Below are positions 27,666-36,761 of a stretch of 64,000 bases of DNA, piece by piece. Origin of the DNA: Porphyrobacter sp. Lineage in GTDB: Bacteria; Pseudomonadota; Alphaproteobacteria; Sphingomonadales; Sphingomonadaceae. Each line of letters opens with the position of its first letter. Position 1 is the first letter of the stretch. The translations under genes and the position numbers were made by a program. The stretch covers positions 1-64,000 of the forward strand of contig JAPZRO010000004.1 of NCBI GenBank assembly GCA_027531395.1. Reading direction: 5' to 3'. The notes below the pieces were generated by a model, which saw nothing but the letters and a program-made list of their open reading frames with translations, searched no databases and was not told the DNA's origin.

Positions 27666-29136
27666 GGTTCATCGTCGCCGCGTTGTAGCTCGCTTCGGCC
27701 AACCGGCCGTCGCGCTCGGCGCGGATCGCGCGGATGCGGGCGTTGGCGGCGTCCTCCTCGCGCAGGTTGACGAGGAAGAAATCCGCCGCGCCGAGGCGGA
27801 AGCGGGTGCGCTCGGCCTCGACCATCTGGTTCGCCTGCCGCACTTCGGCGCGGGCGAGTTCGGTGAGCCTGTTGGCCGCCCCGAGCGTGACGAGGATATT
27901 GCCGACTTCGGTGGTGATCTGGTCGGCGATGCGGCGCTGGCGCAATTCGGTCTCGCGCAGTTCGGCCTCGGCCCGCTGCAACCGCCCGCGCGCCTCGCGC
28001 CGCTGGAGCGGCACCGAGAAGGTCAGGCCCACGACAGTGTCGGTGGAATCGAAGCCGGGGCCGCCCGGGCCGATCTGACCGAAGTCGCGCGAAAGCTCGA
28101 CGCTGGCATTGAGCGAGGGTTCGAGATCGTTGCGGCGCAGCGCGATGCGGTTGTTGGCGCGTTCGAGCGCGAGCCGGAAGGTCTGGAGCTCTGGGCGGCT
28201 GCGGATCACCTCGCTGACCGGCGTCGCCGCCAGCTGCTCGGCCGGGACAACGGCCTTCATCCGCGTCGCATCGGGCAGCATCTCGCGGGTCGGCACGATC
28301 AGCCGCCCGTCACTGCTGCGCAGGTAGAAGGACAGGCTGTTGGCCGCCATGTCGAGATCGCGCCGCGCCTGTTCGAGCAGGGTGCGGCGGTTCAGCAGGT
28401 TGCGCTCGTTCTCGGTCAGCGCGATCGCCGGGCGCGCGCCTTCCCGCACCTCGCGCGCAAGGCCCACCTGCCGCGCCTCGGCGATTTCGAGCAGCTCCTC
28501 GTAGACGCGGATTTCCTCGCCCGCTGCGACCCAGCGCCAATAGGCGCGCAGCGCTTCGAGCTGGACGTTCAGTTGCACCAGCATCACATCGAGCCGCGCC
28601 TGGCTGGCGGCGAGGCGGGTGTCCTCGATCGCGAAGCGGCGGCTGTCGATGTCGCGGTTGCGCAGCAGCGAGAACAGCGCGCCGACCTTGATCTCGCCGA
28701 GGCCGTTGGTGTTGAATTCGTTCTCGTAGGTCGGGAAGGTGCCATCGGACAGCTTGTAGCTGCCGAACACCTCGGCGCCGTAGGGACGCAGGGCCTGGCG
28801 CGCCTCGACCTTGCCGTAGCCGCCCGAATAGAAGCCGGTCAGGCGGTCGTAATATTCGCCCTTGAGCATCAGGTCGAAGGCCCCGTCGGCCGACAGCTGG
28901 TCGGAGCGCGCGGCGGCCTCGCGTTCGAAAGCTTCGAGGATCGCCGGGAAGGTCAGCGCCGAGGAGCGCAGCACTTCCTCGGGCTGCAGCGGCCCGGTGG
29001 TCAGCGCCCGTTCGACCGGATCGCCGACCGGCGCAATGTCCTGCGCCAGCGCGGGCGCAGCCGGCGTCGCCAGCGCCAGCAGCGCTGCACCGCACGCCAG
29101 CCACGCGCGAGAGGGAAGGGCAAGACCGCGCGCCAT
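27643..29136 (-). CDS. TolC-family outer-membrane efflux protein
   Basis: A 497-residue TolC-like channel protein. Residues 1-31 form a signal peptide ending PALAQ. The mature part has two repeats of long amphipathic helices (for example ARQVGLAREVREGARPAIALTENERNLL and its C-terminal counterpart) separated by strand segments, as in outer-membrane factors. It spans the outer membrane and periplasm. The ATG at 29136 or a GTG at 29142 overlapping the HlyD-like stop are both possible. It is the last gene of the export operon. Confidence 0.83.
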   Translation of the reverse strand: MARGLALPSRAWLACGAALLALATPAAPALAQDIAPVGDPVERALTTGPLQPEEVLRSSALTFPAILEAFEREAAARSDQLSADGAFDLMLKGEYYDRLTGFYSGGYGKVEARQALRPYGAEVFGSYKLSDGTFPTYENEFNTNGLGEIKVGALFSLLRNRDIDSRRFAIEDTRLAASQARLDVMLVQLNVQLEALRAYWRWVAAGEEIRVYEELLEIAEARQVGLAREVREGARPAIALTENERNLLNRRTLLEQARRDLDMAANSLSFYLRSSDGRLIVPTREMLPDATRMKAVVPAEQLAATPVSEVIRSRPELQTFRLALERANNRIALRRNDLEPSLNASVELSRDFGQIGPGGPGFDSTDTVVGLTFSVPLQRREARGRLQRAEAELRETELRQRRIADQITTEVGNILVTLGAANRLTELARAEVRQANQMVEAERTRFRLGAADFFLVNLREEDAANARIRAIRAERDGRLAEASYNAATMNLTALGLE

Positions 29137-29138
29137 CG

Positions 29139-30173
29139 TCACTCGGTTGCGGCAGGCGCGGTTTCGCCCGGCGGCAGGACCGGCGGGAAGTTGTTGAGCT
29201 GACGCCAGATTTCGTAGCCCACCGGCACGGTCTCCAGCAGCACCCAGGCTTGCGCCTTGGCCCCGAAGCGCACGAAGCGGTCTTCCGGCCAGCGGTGCTT
29301 TTCGGATCTGTCCTCGCGGATCAGCACGCGGAAGCGCCCGTTCGGCTGGGCCGACTGGTCGACCGCAACCACGATCCCGCCGAAGGTGCCGACCGCGACC
29401 GAGGGCCAGCCGGAGAACTGCACCGCAGGCCAGCCCTCGAACATCACCCGCGCCTTGTCGCCCGGCCTGACCAGCGCGACGTCGCGCCCGTCGATGAAGA
29501 TCTCCACCACCCGCTCCGAGCTTTGCGGGACGAAGGTCGCCAGCACGTCGCCGGCGCTCACGAGGGTCGAGGCATCGCCCGCGTTGAGGCTCTGGATGAA
29601 GCCGTCGCGCGGGGCGCGCAGGATCTGCGAGGACTGGCGCGCGAGGCCCACATCGGCGCGGTTGAGCGCGGCCTGCGCGGCGGCGACCTGCCCTTGCCGT
29701 TCGGCGATGCGGATCTGCGCCGCTTCGTAGTCGCGCCGCGCCGCGAGGCCGGCCTGATAGAGCTCGCGCATCCGCCGCTCGTCGAGCTGGGCGGTGGCCA
29801 GCGCGCTCTGCGCCGCTTCAAGCTGCGCCTGGATCTGGCCGCGTTCGGCCTGCAGGCGATCGACCAGCTGGGGATCGATATCGGCAATCCGCACGATCGG
29901 ATCGCCCTTCTTCACCTTGCTGCCGTCGCGCACATACCATTGCTCGATCCGGCCCGGCACCAGCGCGTTGATATCCTGCTTGCGCTCGTTGGGGTTGAGC
30001 GTGGTCACGTCGCCGCGCCCGGTCGCGGTCTGCACCCAGGGGGCGTAGATCAGGAACACGAGGATCGACAGGAAGGCGACCAGCAGCATGTAGAAGATGG
30101 TGCGCATCACGCGCGGGATCTTGATCGATTCCAGCGCGGTGAAGCGGTGGGTCTGGCGTTGCGGCGCGCTCAT
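29139..30173 (-). CDS. HlyD/RND-type periplasmic adaptor
   Basis: A 344-residue membrane fusion protein. One N-terminal membrane helix (about 25-47) is followed by a lipoyl half-motif (ALVPGRIEQWYVRDGSKVKKGDPI), a long helical hairpin rich in Gln/Ala/Arg (about 110-180), the second lipoyl half (LRAPRDGFIQSLNAGD) and beta-barrel domains. Such adaptors join an inner-membrane pump to a TolC channel. It overlaps the ABC-type gene by four bases. Confidence 0.85.
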   Translation of the reverse strand: MSAPQRQTHRFTALESIKIPRVMRTIFYMLLVAFLSILVFLIYAPWVQTATGRGDVTTLNPNERKQDINALVPGRIEQWYVRDGSKVKKGDPIVRIADIDPQLVDRLQAERGQIQAQLEAAQSALATAQLDERRMRELYQAGLAARRDYEAAQIRIAERQGQVAAAQAALNRADVGLARQSSQILRAPRDGFIQSLNAGDASTLVSAGDVLATFVPQSSERVVEIFIDGRDVALVRPGDKARVMFEGWPAVQFSGWPSVAVGTFGGIVVAVDQSAQPNGRFRVLIREDRSEKHRWPEDRFVRFGAKAQAWVLLETVPVGYEIWRQLNNFPPVLPPGETAPAATE

Positions 30174-31918
30174 GCCTGTTCTCCCCCGTCAGTCATGCTG
30201 ATCGGGATGCTGCGCCCTTGGCGCCGCGCTTCGGCAAAGTCGGCAAAGCTGTCGAACCAGCGCTGCTGGCGCGCTTCCATGTGCAGGAACCGGTCGCACC
30301 CGAGCGCGGCCTCGCGGTTGGAGAAGTAGATCACCGTGGTGAAGGCCTGCGCGCGCAGGGCGGCAAGCGCGCTGGCGAGATCGTCGGCCTCGATCAGATC
30401 GAACAGCCGGGTCAGCACCAGCACTCGCGGGCGGGCAAGGATCGCGCTCGCCAGCTTGAGCTTGAGCAGTTCGACCGTCGAGAGCGGATAGCCGGTCGCC
30501 GCGATCTTCGTGTCGAGACCCTGTTCGAGGCCCGGCAGGACTTCGGCGAGGCCCACCGCCTTGAGCGCGTCGAGCATCCGCCAGCTTTCCCCCGTCGGAC
30601 AGGACAGGCTGAGATACTGGCGGATCGTCATCGGCACGAAGCTCGGCCGGTCGAGCACATAGATCGCCATGCGCAGGTGGTGCGCCTCGATGTCCTTGAT
30701 GTCGGTGCCTCCGAGCGTGGTGTAGCCGGTGGAGGGCAGTTCGTAGAGCTTGAGCACGTTGACGAACAGGCGCTGGAGGCCATGCTGGCTGGTCGAGGCC
30801 ATCACCACCGCGCCGCTGGGGACCGTGAAATCGAGCTCGGCCTGCTCGTAGCGCGCCTTGCCGCGCACCTGCCGGAACACCAGCGTGTGATCATTGCCGG
30901 TGAGCGGATCGGCACCGCGCGGCTTTTCCTGCTCGATGTCGAAGAACAGCGACACTTCCTCGCCTGCGGCGCACAGCTCGTAGAAATACTGGAGATAGGT
31001 GCCCAGCTGCGCCACGCCGAAGAAGGCCGCCGAGAGAACCAGCTCCGCCGCGACCAGCTGGCCCAGCGTCAGCTCGAACTGGATCACCAGCCAGCCGCCA
31101 AGCCCCAGCAGCACCGCGCTGGCGATGGCATACATCAGCAGGAACGAGAGGGTCTGCGAGAAATGCTTGCGGAAATAGCGCCGCCGGGCGTTGAGATAGG
31201 CGTGGGTCGCCTTGTCGGTCTGCTCGATCGCGTAATCGACACGCTGCTGCGATTTGAAGAAGCCGTTGGATTCGCCGATCTGCTGTAGCCACATGGCGGT
31301 GCCGTGCTTGGCATGGCTGACATCGATCGCGGCGCGGATCGCGCGGCTGCCCCACGTCAACCACACCACCCAGATCAGCACGATCATCACCAGCGTGAAG
31401 ATCAGGAACAGCGGGTGATAGAGCGACACGAGCACGAAGCCGACCGCAATCCCGAGCAGGATCGAAAAGCCGTCGATGAACAGGATCGGCAGCCGCGACA
31501 TGATGATCATCACATCGAAATAGCGGTTGAACAGCGCGCCGCGGGTGGTGTCGGTGAAGAACGGGTTCTGGGCGTAGATCGCGATCAGCGAAATCTCGCT
31601 GACCATGCGCGCGTAGAAGCGCCGCGCAAACAGCTCCATCAGATGGATGCGCAGGGCATAGAGCAGCGAGGAGAACAGCAGCAGCACGAACAGCGTCACC
31701 GACAGCATCACCAGCGGCGCGGGCATGGCGGTGTTGGCGACGGTGTTGATCAGCATCTGCACCGAGATCGGCGTGGCCAGCGACAGCAGGCTGATGCCCA
31801 CGCCATAGACCACCGCGAGCCAGTAGAAGCTGGTCTCGGGGCGCAGGATTTCGGCAAAGATGCGGAAGAACCGCTTCAGCGATATCTGCGAGCCGTAAGA
31901 GGGGCCTTCAACCGCCAT
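30170..31918 (-). CDS. ABC exporter-like protein with a fully degenerate nucleotide-binding domain
   Basis: A 582-residue half-transporter with six membrane helices (about residues 30-310) and a C-terminal ABC-like domain. Every ATPase motif is lost. The Walker A position reads SGAVVMASTSQHG (about 368-380) with no GKS/T. The Q-loop glutamine is replaced (YVLDRP, about 420-425). The signature is LSTVE (479-483) instead of LSGGQ. Walker B is VLVLTRLFD (499-507) without the DE pair. The switch histidine is asparagine (YFSNREA, about 534). The fold around these sites is kept, so this is unlikely to be sequencing damage. It leads the operon with HlyD and TolC partners. No ATP hydrolysis is expected; the energy source and cargo are unknown. 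Confidence 0.85.
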   Translation of the reverse strand: MAVEGPSYGSQISLKRFFRIFAEILRPETSFYWLAVVYGVGISLLSLATPISVQMLINTVANTAMPAPLVMLSVTLFVLLLFSSLLYALRIHLMELFARRFYARMVSEISLIAIYAQNPFFTDTTRGALFNRYFDVMIIMSRLPILFIDGFSILLGIAVGFVLVSLYHPLFLIFTLVMIVLIWVVWLTWGSRAIRAAIDVSHAKHGTAMWLQQIGESNGFFKSQQRVDYAIEQTDKATHAYLNARRRYFRKHFSQTLSFLLMYAIASAVLLGLGGWLVIQFELTLGQLVAAELVLSAAFFGVAQLGTYLQYFYELCAAGEEVSLFFDIEQEKPRGADPLTGNDHTLVFRQVRGKARYEQAELDFTVPSGAVVMASTSQHGLQRLFVNVLKLYELPSTGYTTLGGTDIKDIEAHHLRMAIYVLDRPSFVPMTIRQYLSLSCPTGESWRMLDALKAVGLAEVLPGLEQGLDTKIAATGYPLSTVELLKLKLASAILARPRVLVLTRLFDLIEADDLASALAALRAQAFTTVIYFSNREAALGCDRFLHMEARQQRWFDSFADFAEARRQGRSIPISMTDGGEQA

Positions 31919-32205
31919 GGCAGCCTTTCCGTCCAGAATCCGTGAGCATCCGACCCGTCATGCCTGAAATTGCCCCAGTCGGCGCGCGTGCCGGCCGACC
32001 TGCACCGGATGCATGGCGCGCAACACAGATTGCTGCAATGAAGAAATGGCCCAGAGGGCCTGCGGTTCCGGCCCCGAGGTCATGTGCAAATTCATGAAGA
32101 TATGAACCTAAAAGAAGTTATTGCGAAGCATTCGCGCTTGAATGAGCCCCTAGCGGATGAACCTTGCCGGTAGCTGAACCAAGCGCCTTCGGGCATGAGG
32201 TGTCG
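31919..32205. other. Divergent intergenic region
   Basis: A 287-base gap between the export operon (minus) and the FAD oxidoreductase (plus). It contains a GGCCC-AGA-GGGCC hairpin (32048-32060), a GCGAA-GCA-TTCGC dyad near 32130, and an AT-rich stretch (about 32095-32125) that may hold a promoter. No coding sequence is supported. Confidence 0.45.
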
Positions 32206-33330
32206 ATGACTTCAGACCCGACTGCCGTGAATAGCTGCAACCTGCTGCTGGCCGGCGGCGGTCATGCCCATGTCGCGGTGCTGGCTGACTGGATCAGGCG
32301 CGGCCCGCCACCGAGCGTGCGCACCGTGCTGCTCACGCCTGAGCGGCACCTGCGCTATTCGGGCATGGTCCCCGGCTGGCTCGCCGGACAGCACGGGCGG
32401 GACGAGGGACTGGTCGATTGCGCGGCGCTCGCGGCCCGCGCCGGGGTGGAGTGGGTGCAGGGGCGCTGCGTGGCGTTCGATCCCGTGGGCCGGAGCGTCA
32501 CCACTGACAGCGGCAAATCCATCGCCTTCGACTGCGCCTCGCTCGACACCGGCGGGGTGGGGCGCGGGGCCGCGCTGCTGGGCGATGATCCGCGCCTGCT
32601 CGACGTGCGCCCGATCGATGCCTTCGCCGAGCGGATCGCCGCCATGCCCGCTCCGGCGCGGGTGGTGGTCGCAGGCGGCGGGGCTGGGGGCGTGGAGCTT
32701 GCCTTCGCGCTGCGGAATCTCGCCGGGGCCGATCCGCGCCCCGAGGTCGTGCTGGTGACGGGCGCGGACGGGCTGCTCCCCGGCTTTGCAGAGGCGGTGC
32801 GAAGCCGCGTCGCTACAGCCCTGATCCGGCAGGGAATCGCGCTCCACCTTGCCGAGGCGCGGTTCGTGCAGGGGGCGATCACGGCGGGCGAGGCCGCGCT
32901 CGAACCCGCCGATCTCGTCATCGCCGCCACCGGCAGCGCCGCGCCCGCTTGGGTGCGCGAAAGCGGGCTGGCGGTGGACGCGCAGGGCTTCGCGCTGGTC
33001 GATGCGCAGCAGCGCTCGCTCTCGCACCCGCATATCTTCGCCGCAGGCGACGTCGCCGCGCGCTCCGACCGGGCGCTGGCCCATTCGGGGGTGCACGCGG
33101 TCAAGGCCGGGCCGGTGCTCGCCACCAATCTGCGCAGCGTTCTGGCGGGCGAGGCCCCGCAGCACTCCTATCGCCCGCGCCGCCACAGCCTCTATCTGAT
33201 CAACACCGGCGACGGTTCGGCGATTGCCAGCTTCGGGCCGCTGGCGGCGGAGGGGCGCTGGGTGCTTGCCCTCAAGCACCGGATCGACAAAGGATGGATC
33301 GCCACATACGCTGCACTGGCGGGGGCATGA
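32206..33330 (+). CDS. FAD-dependent pyridine nucleotide oxidoreductase (NDH-2/SelD-N-like)
   Basis: A 374-residue flavoprotein with two dinucleotide-binding motifs: LLLAGGGHAHVAVL at the N-terminus for FAD and VVVAGGGAGGVELA (about residue 155) for NAD(P)H. IFAAGDVAA near residue 280 binds the FAD ribityl chain. The HAHV N-terminus and RYSGMVPGWLAG segment resemble the oxidoreductase domain often fused to selenophosphate synthase SelD; here it stands alone. The ATG at 32206 is chosen over an upstream TTG. It is followed after 10 bases by another flavoprotein. The electron acceptor is unknown. Confidence 0.8.
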   Translation: MTSDPTAVNSCNLLLAGGGHAHVAVLADWIRRGPPPSVRTVLLTPERHLRYSGMVPGWLAGQHGRDEGLVDCAALAARAGVEWVQGRCVAFDPVGRSVTTDSGKSIAFDCASLDTGGVGRGAALLGDDPRLLDVRPIDAFAERIAAMPAPARVVVAGGGAGGVELAFALRNLAGADPRPEVVLVTGADGLLPGFAEAVRSRVATALIRQGIALHLAEARFVQGAITAGEAALEPADLVIAATGSAAPAWVRESGLAVDAQGFALVDAQQRSLSHPHIFAAGDVAARSDRALAHSGVHAVKAGPVLATNLRSVLAGEAPQHSYRPRRHSLYLINTGDGSAIASFGPLAAEGRWVLALKHRIDKGWIATYAALAGA

Positions 33331-33340
33331 GGGGTCACAC

Positions 33341-35482
33341 GTGAAGAAGCTTGCCATCCTTGCCGCGCTGGCCGCGATCGTCGCCGCCTATTTCGTCTTC
33401 GACCTCGGGGCCTATCTGACGCTGGCCGGGATCAAGCAGGCGGTCGTCCAGTGGGAGGCCTTCTATGCCGAGAACCCGGTTGTGGTGCTGGCGGGCTTCT
33501 TCCTTGCCTATGTCGCGGTGACCGCGGCCTCGCTCCCCGGCGCTGCGATCATGACGCTGGCGGCGGGCGCGCTGTTCGGGGTGGTGACGGGGACGGTGCT
33601 CGTCTCCTTCGCCTCTACGCTCGGGGCGACGCTCGCCTTCCTGTCCTCACGCTACGTGCTGCGCGACAGCATCGAGGCGCGCTTCGGGGAACGGCTGAAG
33701 GCGATCAACGCCGGGCTTGAGCGCGACGGGGCGTTCTACCTTTTCACCTTGCGGATGATCCCGGCCTTCCCCTTCTTCGTGGTCAATCTGGTGATGGGCC
33801 TCACCCGCATCCGCACCCTGACCTATGTCTGGGTCAGCCAGATCGGAATGCTGCTCGGCACCATCGTGTATGTGAATGCGGGGACGCAGCTGGCGCGGAT
33901 CGACAGCCTCTCCGGGATCGCCTCGCCGCAGGTGCTGGGGAGCTTCGTGCTGCTCGGCATCGCGCCGTGGCTGGCCAAGCTGGTGATCGGCGCGATCCAG
34001 CGGCGAAAGGTCTATGCGGGCTTCACGCGGCCCAAAAAGTTCGACCGCAACATGGTGGTGATCGGCGCGGGCGCGGCGGGGCTGGTGTCGGCCTATATCG
34101 CCGCGACGGTGAAGGCAAAGGTCACGCTGGTCGAAGCGAAGGACATGGGCGGCGACTGCCTCAACACCGGCTGCGTGCCGTCCAAGGCGCTGATCAAGAG
34201 CGCCAAGGTCGCCGCACAGATGCGCCATGCCGACCGCTACGGGCTGACGCCGGCCGAGCCGCAGGTGCCGTTCAAATCGGTGATCGCGCGGGTGCTCGAT
34301 GCGGTAAAGGCAATCGAGCCGCATGACAGTGTGGAGCGTTACGAAGGCCTCGGGGTCGATGTGGTCAAGGGCTACGCGAAGATCATCGATCCATGGACGG
34401 TCGAGATCGCGCGCAATGATGGCACCACCCAGCGGCTCACCACCCGCTCGATCGTCATCGCCAGCGGGGCCGAGCCGGTGGTGCCGCCGATCCCCGGGCT
34501 CGCGGATTCGGGCTATCTCACCAGCGAGACCATGTGGGAGGCCTTCGCGCAGATGGACGCCGCGCCCGAGCGGGTCGTGATCCTCGGCGGCGGGCCGATC
34601 GGATGCGAGCTTTCCCAGGCACTTGCACGGCTTGGCTCGAAAGTCTCTCAGGTCGAGATGGAAGACCGCCTGCTCGGACGCGAGGACGCGGACGTCTCGG
34701 CGCTGGCGAAAGCGGTGCTCGAAGGTGAGCGCGTGAGCGTTCACACGGGTCACAGGGCGGTGCGGATCGAAGGCAAGGTGCTGGTCGCCGAGCATGGCGG
34801 AACGGAGGTGCGCCTGCCCTTCGACACGCTGATCCTCGCGGTCGGGCGCAAGGCGCGGCTGACCGGCTTCGGACTGGAGGATATCGGCGTCGATACCGCG
34901 AAGACCGTCGTCACCGACGCCTTCCTCGCCACGAAATTTCCGAACATCTTCGCTGCGGGCGACGTCGCCGGCCCCTACCAGTTCACCCACACCGCCAGCC
35001 ATCAGGCGTGGTATGCCAGCGTCAACGCGCTGTTCGGGACGTTCCGCAAGTTCAAGGCGGATTACCGCGTGATCCCGGCCGTCACTTTCCTCGATCCCGA
35101 ATTCGCCCGCGTCGGCCTCAATGAACGCGAGGCCGCCGAACAGGGCATCGCGGTGGAAGTGACCCGCTACGAGCTCGACGATCTCGACCGCGCGATTGCC
35201 GACAGCGAGACCAAGGGCTTCGTCAAGGTGCTCACCCCCGCGGGCGGCAAGGACACGGTGCTCGGCGCCACCATCGTAGGCAGCCAGGCGGGCGAGTTGC
35301 TGGCCGAATATGTGCTGGCGATGAAGCACGGCATCGGGCTCAACAAGATCCTCAGCACGATCCATTCCTACCCGACCATGGCCGAGGCGAACAAATATGC
35401 CGCGGGCAACTGGAAGAAGGCGCACAAGCCCGAGGGGGTGCTGAAATGGGTCGAGCGCTACCACGCCTGGATGCGGGGCTAG
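33341..35482 (+). CDS. VTT (TVP38/DedA-like) membrane domain fused to MerA-like disulfide oxidoreductase
   Basis: A 713-residue fusion. The first 220 residues are a multi-helix VTT/TVP38 domain with the family segments ASLPGAAIMTLAAGALFG and RMIPAFPFFVVNLVMGL. The rest is a class I pyridine nucleotide-disulfide oxidoreductase. It has an FAD motif (VVIGAGAAGLVSA), the redox CLNTGC motif, an NAD(P) motif (VVILGGGPIGCELSQA), IFAAGDVAG, and a C-terminal dimer domain. In that domain the usual catalytic HPT...E reads YPTMAEA, with tyrosine replacing the histidine. It starts at a GTG 10 bases after the previous flavoprotein, so the pair may form an electron-transfer unit at the membrane. Confidence 0.88.
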   Translation: MKKLAILAALAAIVAAYFVFDLGAYLTLAGIKQAVVQWEAFYAENPVVVLAGFFLAYVAVTAASLPGAAIMTLAAGALFGVVTGTVLVSFASTLGATLAFLSSRYVLRDSIEARFGERLKAINAGLERDGAFYLFTLRMIPAFPFFVVNLVMGLTRIRTLTYVWVSQIGMLLGTIVYVNAGTQLARIDSLSGIASPQVLGSFVLLGIAPWLAKLVIGAIQRRKVYAGFTRPKKFDRNMVVIGAGAAGLVSAYIAATVKAKVTLVEAKDMGGDCLNTGCVPSKALIKSAKVAAQMRHADRYGLTPAEPQVPFKSVIARVLDAVKAIEPHDSVERYEGLGVDVVKGYAKIIDPWTVEIARNDGTTQRLTTRSIVIASGAEPVVPPIPGLADSGYLTSETMWEAFAQMDAAPERVVILGGGPIGCELSQALARLGSKVSQVEMEDRLLGREDADVSALAKAVLEGERVSVHTGHRAVRIEGKVLVAEHGGTEVRLPFDTLILAVGRKARLTGFGLEDIGVDTAKTVVTDAFLATKFPNIFAAGDVAGPYQFTHTASHQAWYASVNALFGTFRKFKADYRVIPAVTFLDPEFARVGLNEREAAEQGIAVEVTRYELDDLDRAIADSETKGFVKVLTPAGGKDTVLGATIVGSQAGELLAEYVLAMKHGIGLNKILSTIHSYPTMAEANKYAAGNWKKAHKPEGVLKWVERYHAWMRG

Positions 35483-35486
35483 CGGC

Positions 35487-36761
35487 ATGGAGCTGTTCGA
35501 TCAGCTGCGCGGGATCATCGGCATCGCGGTGCTGATGGGGCTGGCCTGGGCATTCAGTGAGAACCGCAGGAGCTTGCCCGGCTGGCGCTGGATCGCCGGC
35601 GCGCTGGCGCTTCAGGGCCTGCTCGCGGTGCTGATCGTGCGGGTGCCGGCAGTGTGGGCCGCGGTCGGCCTCGTCAACAATGCGGTCAGCGCGGTCGAGG
35701 CGGCAACGCTCAAGGGCTCGTCCTACATGTTCGGCTATCTCGGCGGGGCGGAGCTGCCTTTCGTGCTCAAGGAGGGCGCGCAGCCGCCGCTGGTGATCGC
35801 CTTCCAGATCCTCCCGCTGGTGATCGTCTTCTCCGCGCTGTCGGCGCTGCTATGGCATTGGGGGGCGCTGCGCTGGATGGTCAACGGCCTTTCCTTCCTG
35901 CTGCGCCGCTCGCTGGGCGTTTCGGGCGTGGTCGGCCTGTCGGGCGGGGCGAGCCTGTTTCTCGGCGTGGTCGAGACCCCGCTCGTCACCCGCGCCTATT
36001 TCGCGCGCGTCACGCGGCCCGAGCTGTTCCAGATCATGACCCTCTCGATGGCGACCATCTCGGGCGCGATCCTTGTGCTCTATGCCACGACCCTGCGCGA
36101 TACCGTGCCCGATGCGGTGGGCCACATGATCGCTGCCTCGCTGATCTCGATCCCGGCGGCGCTGCTGATCGCCCGGCTGATGGTGCCCTCCGCCGCCGAG
36201 GACAGCGCGACCGAGGTCGACAAGGAGGATCCCGGCCTCGTCTACGAATCCAGCATCGATGCGATCGTGCGCGGGACGATGGACGGGATGCAGCTGTTCC
36301 TCGCGGTGATCGCGGTGATCGTCACGATCTTCGCGCTGGTGGCGCTGGTGGACGGGATGCTGGCCGCGCTCCCCTTCATCGAGGGCGAGCCCTTGAGCCT
36401 CAAGCGCCTGCTCGGCTGGGCGCTCGCGCCGTTCATGTGGCTGCTCGGCGTGCCGTGGAGCGAGGCGCAGGCGGCCGGGGGCCTGATGGGCACCAAGGCG
36501 GTGCTCAACGAATATGTCGCCTATCTCGAACTGGCCGCGCTGCCCGATGGCACGCTGGGGCCGCGCAGTCTGCTGATCGTCACCTATGCGCTGTGCGGCG
36601 TGGCGAACCTTGCGAGCGTCGGCCTGCTGGTCTCGACCATCGGCACCCTGTGCCCCGAGCGCCGCGCGGAAGCCGCGGGGCTGGGGATGAAGAGCTGGCT
36701 GTCCGGCAACCTCGTCAGCGCGATGACGGGAGCGTGGATCGGGCTCGTCACCTATGCTTGA
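35487..36761 (+). CDS. CNT/NupC-family concentrative nucleoside transporter
   Basis: A 424-residue inner-membrane protein of the concentrative nucleoside transporter family, which uses Na+ or H+ to import nucleosides. It has N-terminal helices and a gate-domain segment GASLFLGVVETPLV. The transport-core hairpins GTKAVLNEYVAY and LCGVANLASVGLLVSTIG resemble the conserved G-T-E/N-E and N-S motifs of NupC. It overlaps the next gene by eight bases. The exact nucleoside is not predictable. Confidence 0.83.
   Translation: MELFDQLRGIIGIAVLMGLAWAFSENRRSLPGWRWIAGALALQGLLAVLIVRVPAVWAAVGLVNNAVSAVEAATLKGSSYMFGYLGGAELPFVLKEGAQPPLVIAFQILPLVIVFSALSALLWHWGALRWMVNGLSFLLRRSLGVSGVVGLSGGASLFLGVVETPLVTRAYFARVTRPELFQIMTLSMATISGAILVLYATTLRDTVPDAVGHMIAASLISIPAALLIARLMVPSAAEDSATEVDKEDPGLVYESSIDAIVRGTMDGMQLFLAVIAVIVTIFALVALVDGMLAALPFIEGEPLSLKRLLGWALAPFMWLLGVPWSEAQAAGGLMGTKAVLNEYVAYLELAALPDGTLGPRSLLIVTYALCGVANLASVGLLVSTIGTLCPERRAEAAGLGMKSWLSGNLVSAMTGAWIGLVTYA

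Noticed and set aside
27598..29202. A 534-codon plus-strand open frame across the TolC-like gene
   Set aside because: The minus strand has a good TolC-family protein with signal peptide; the plus-strand product is low-complexity.
33647..35488. A 613-codon open frame antisense to the VTT/oxidoreductase fusion
   Set aside because: Same shadow pattern; no recognisable domain and no ribosome-binding site.
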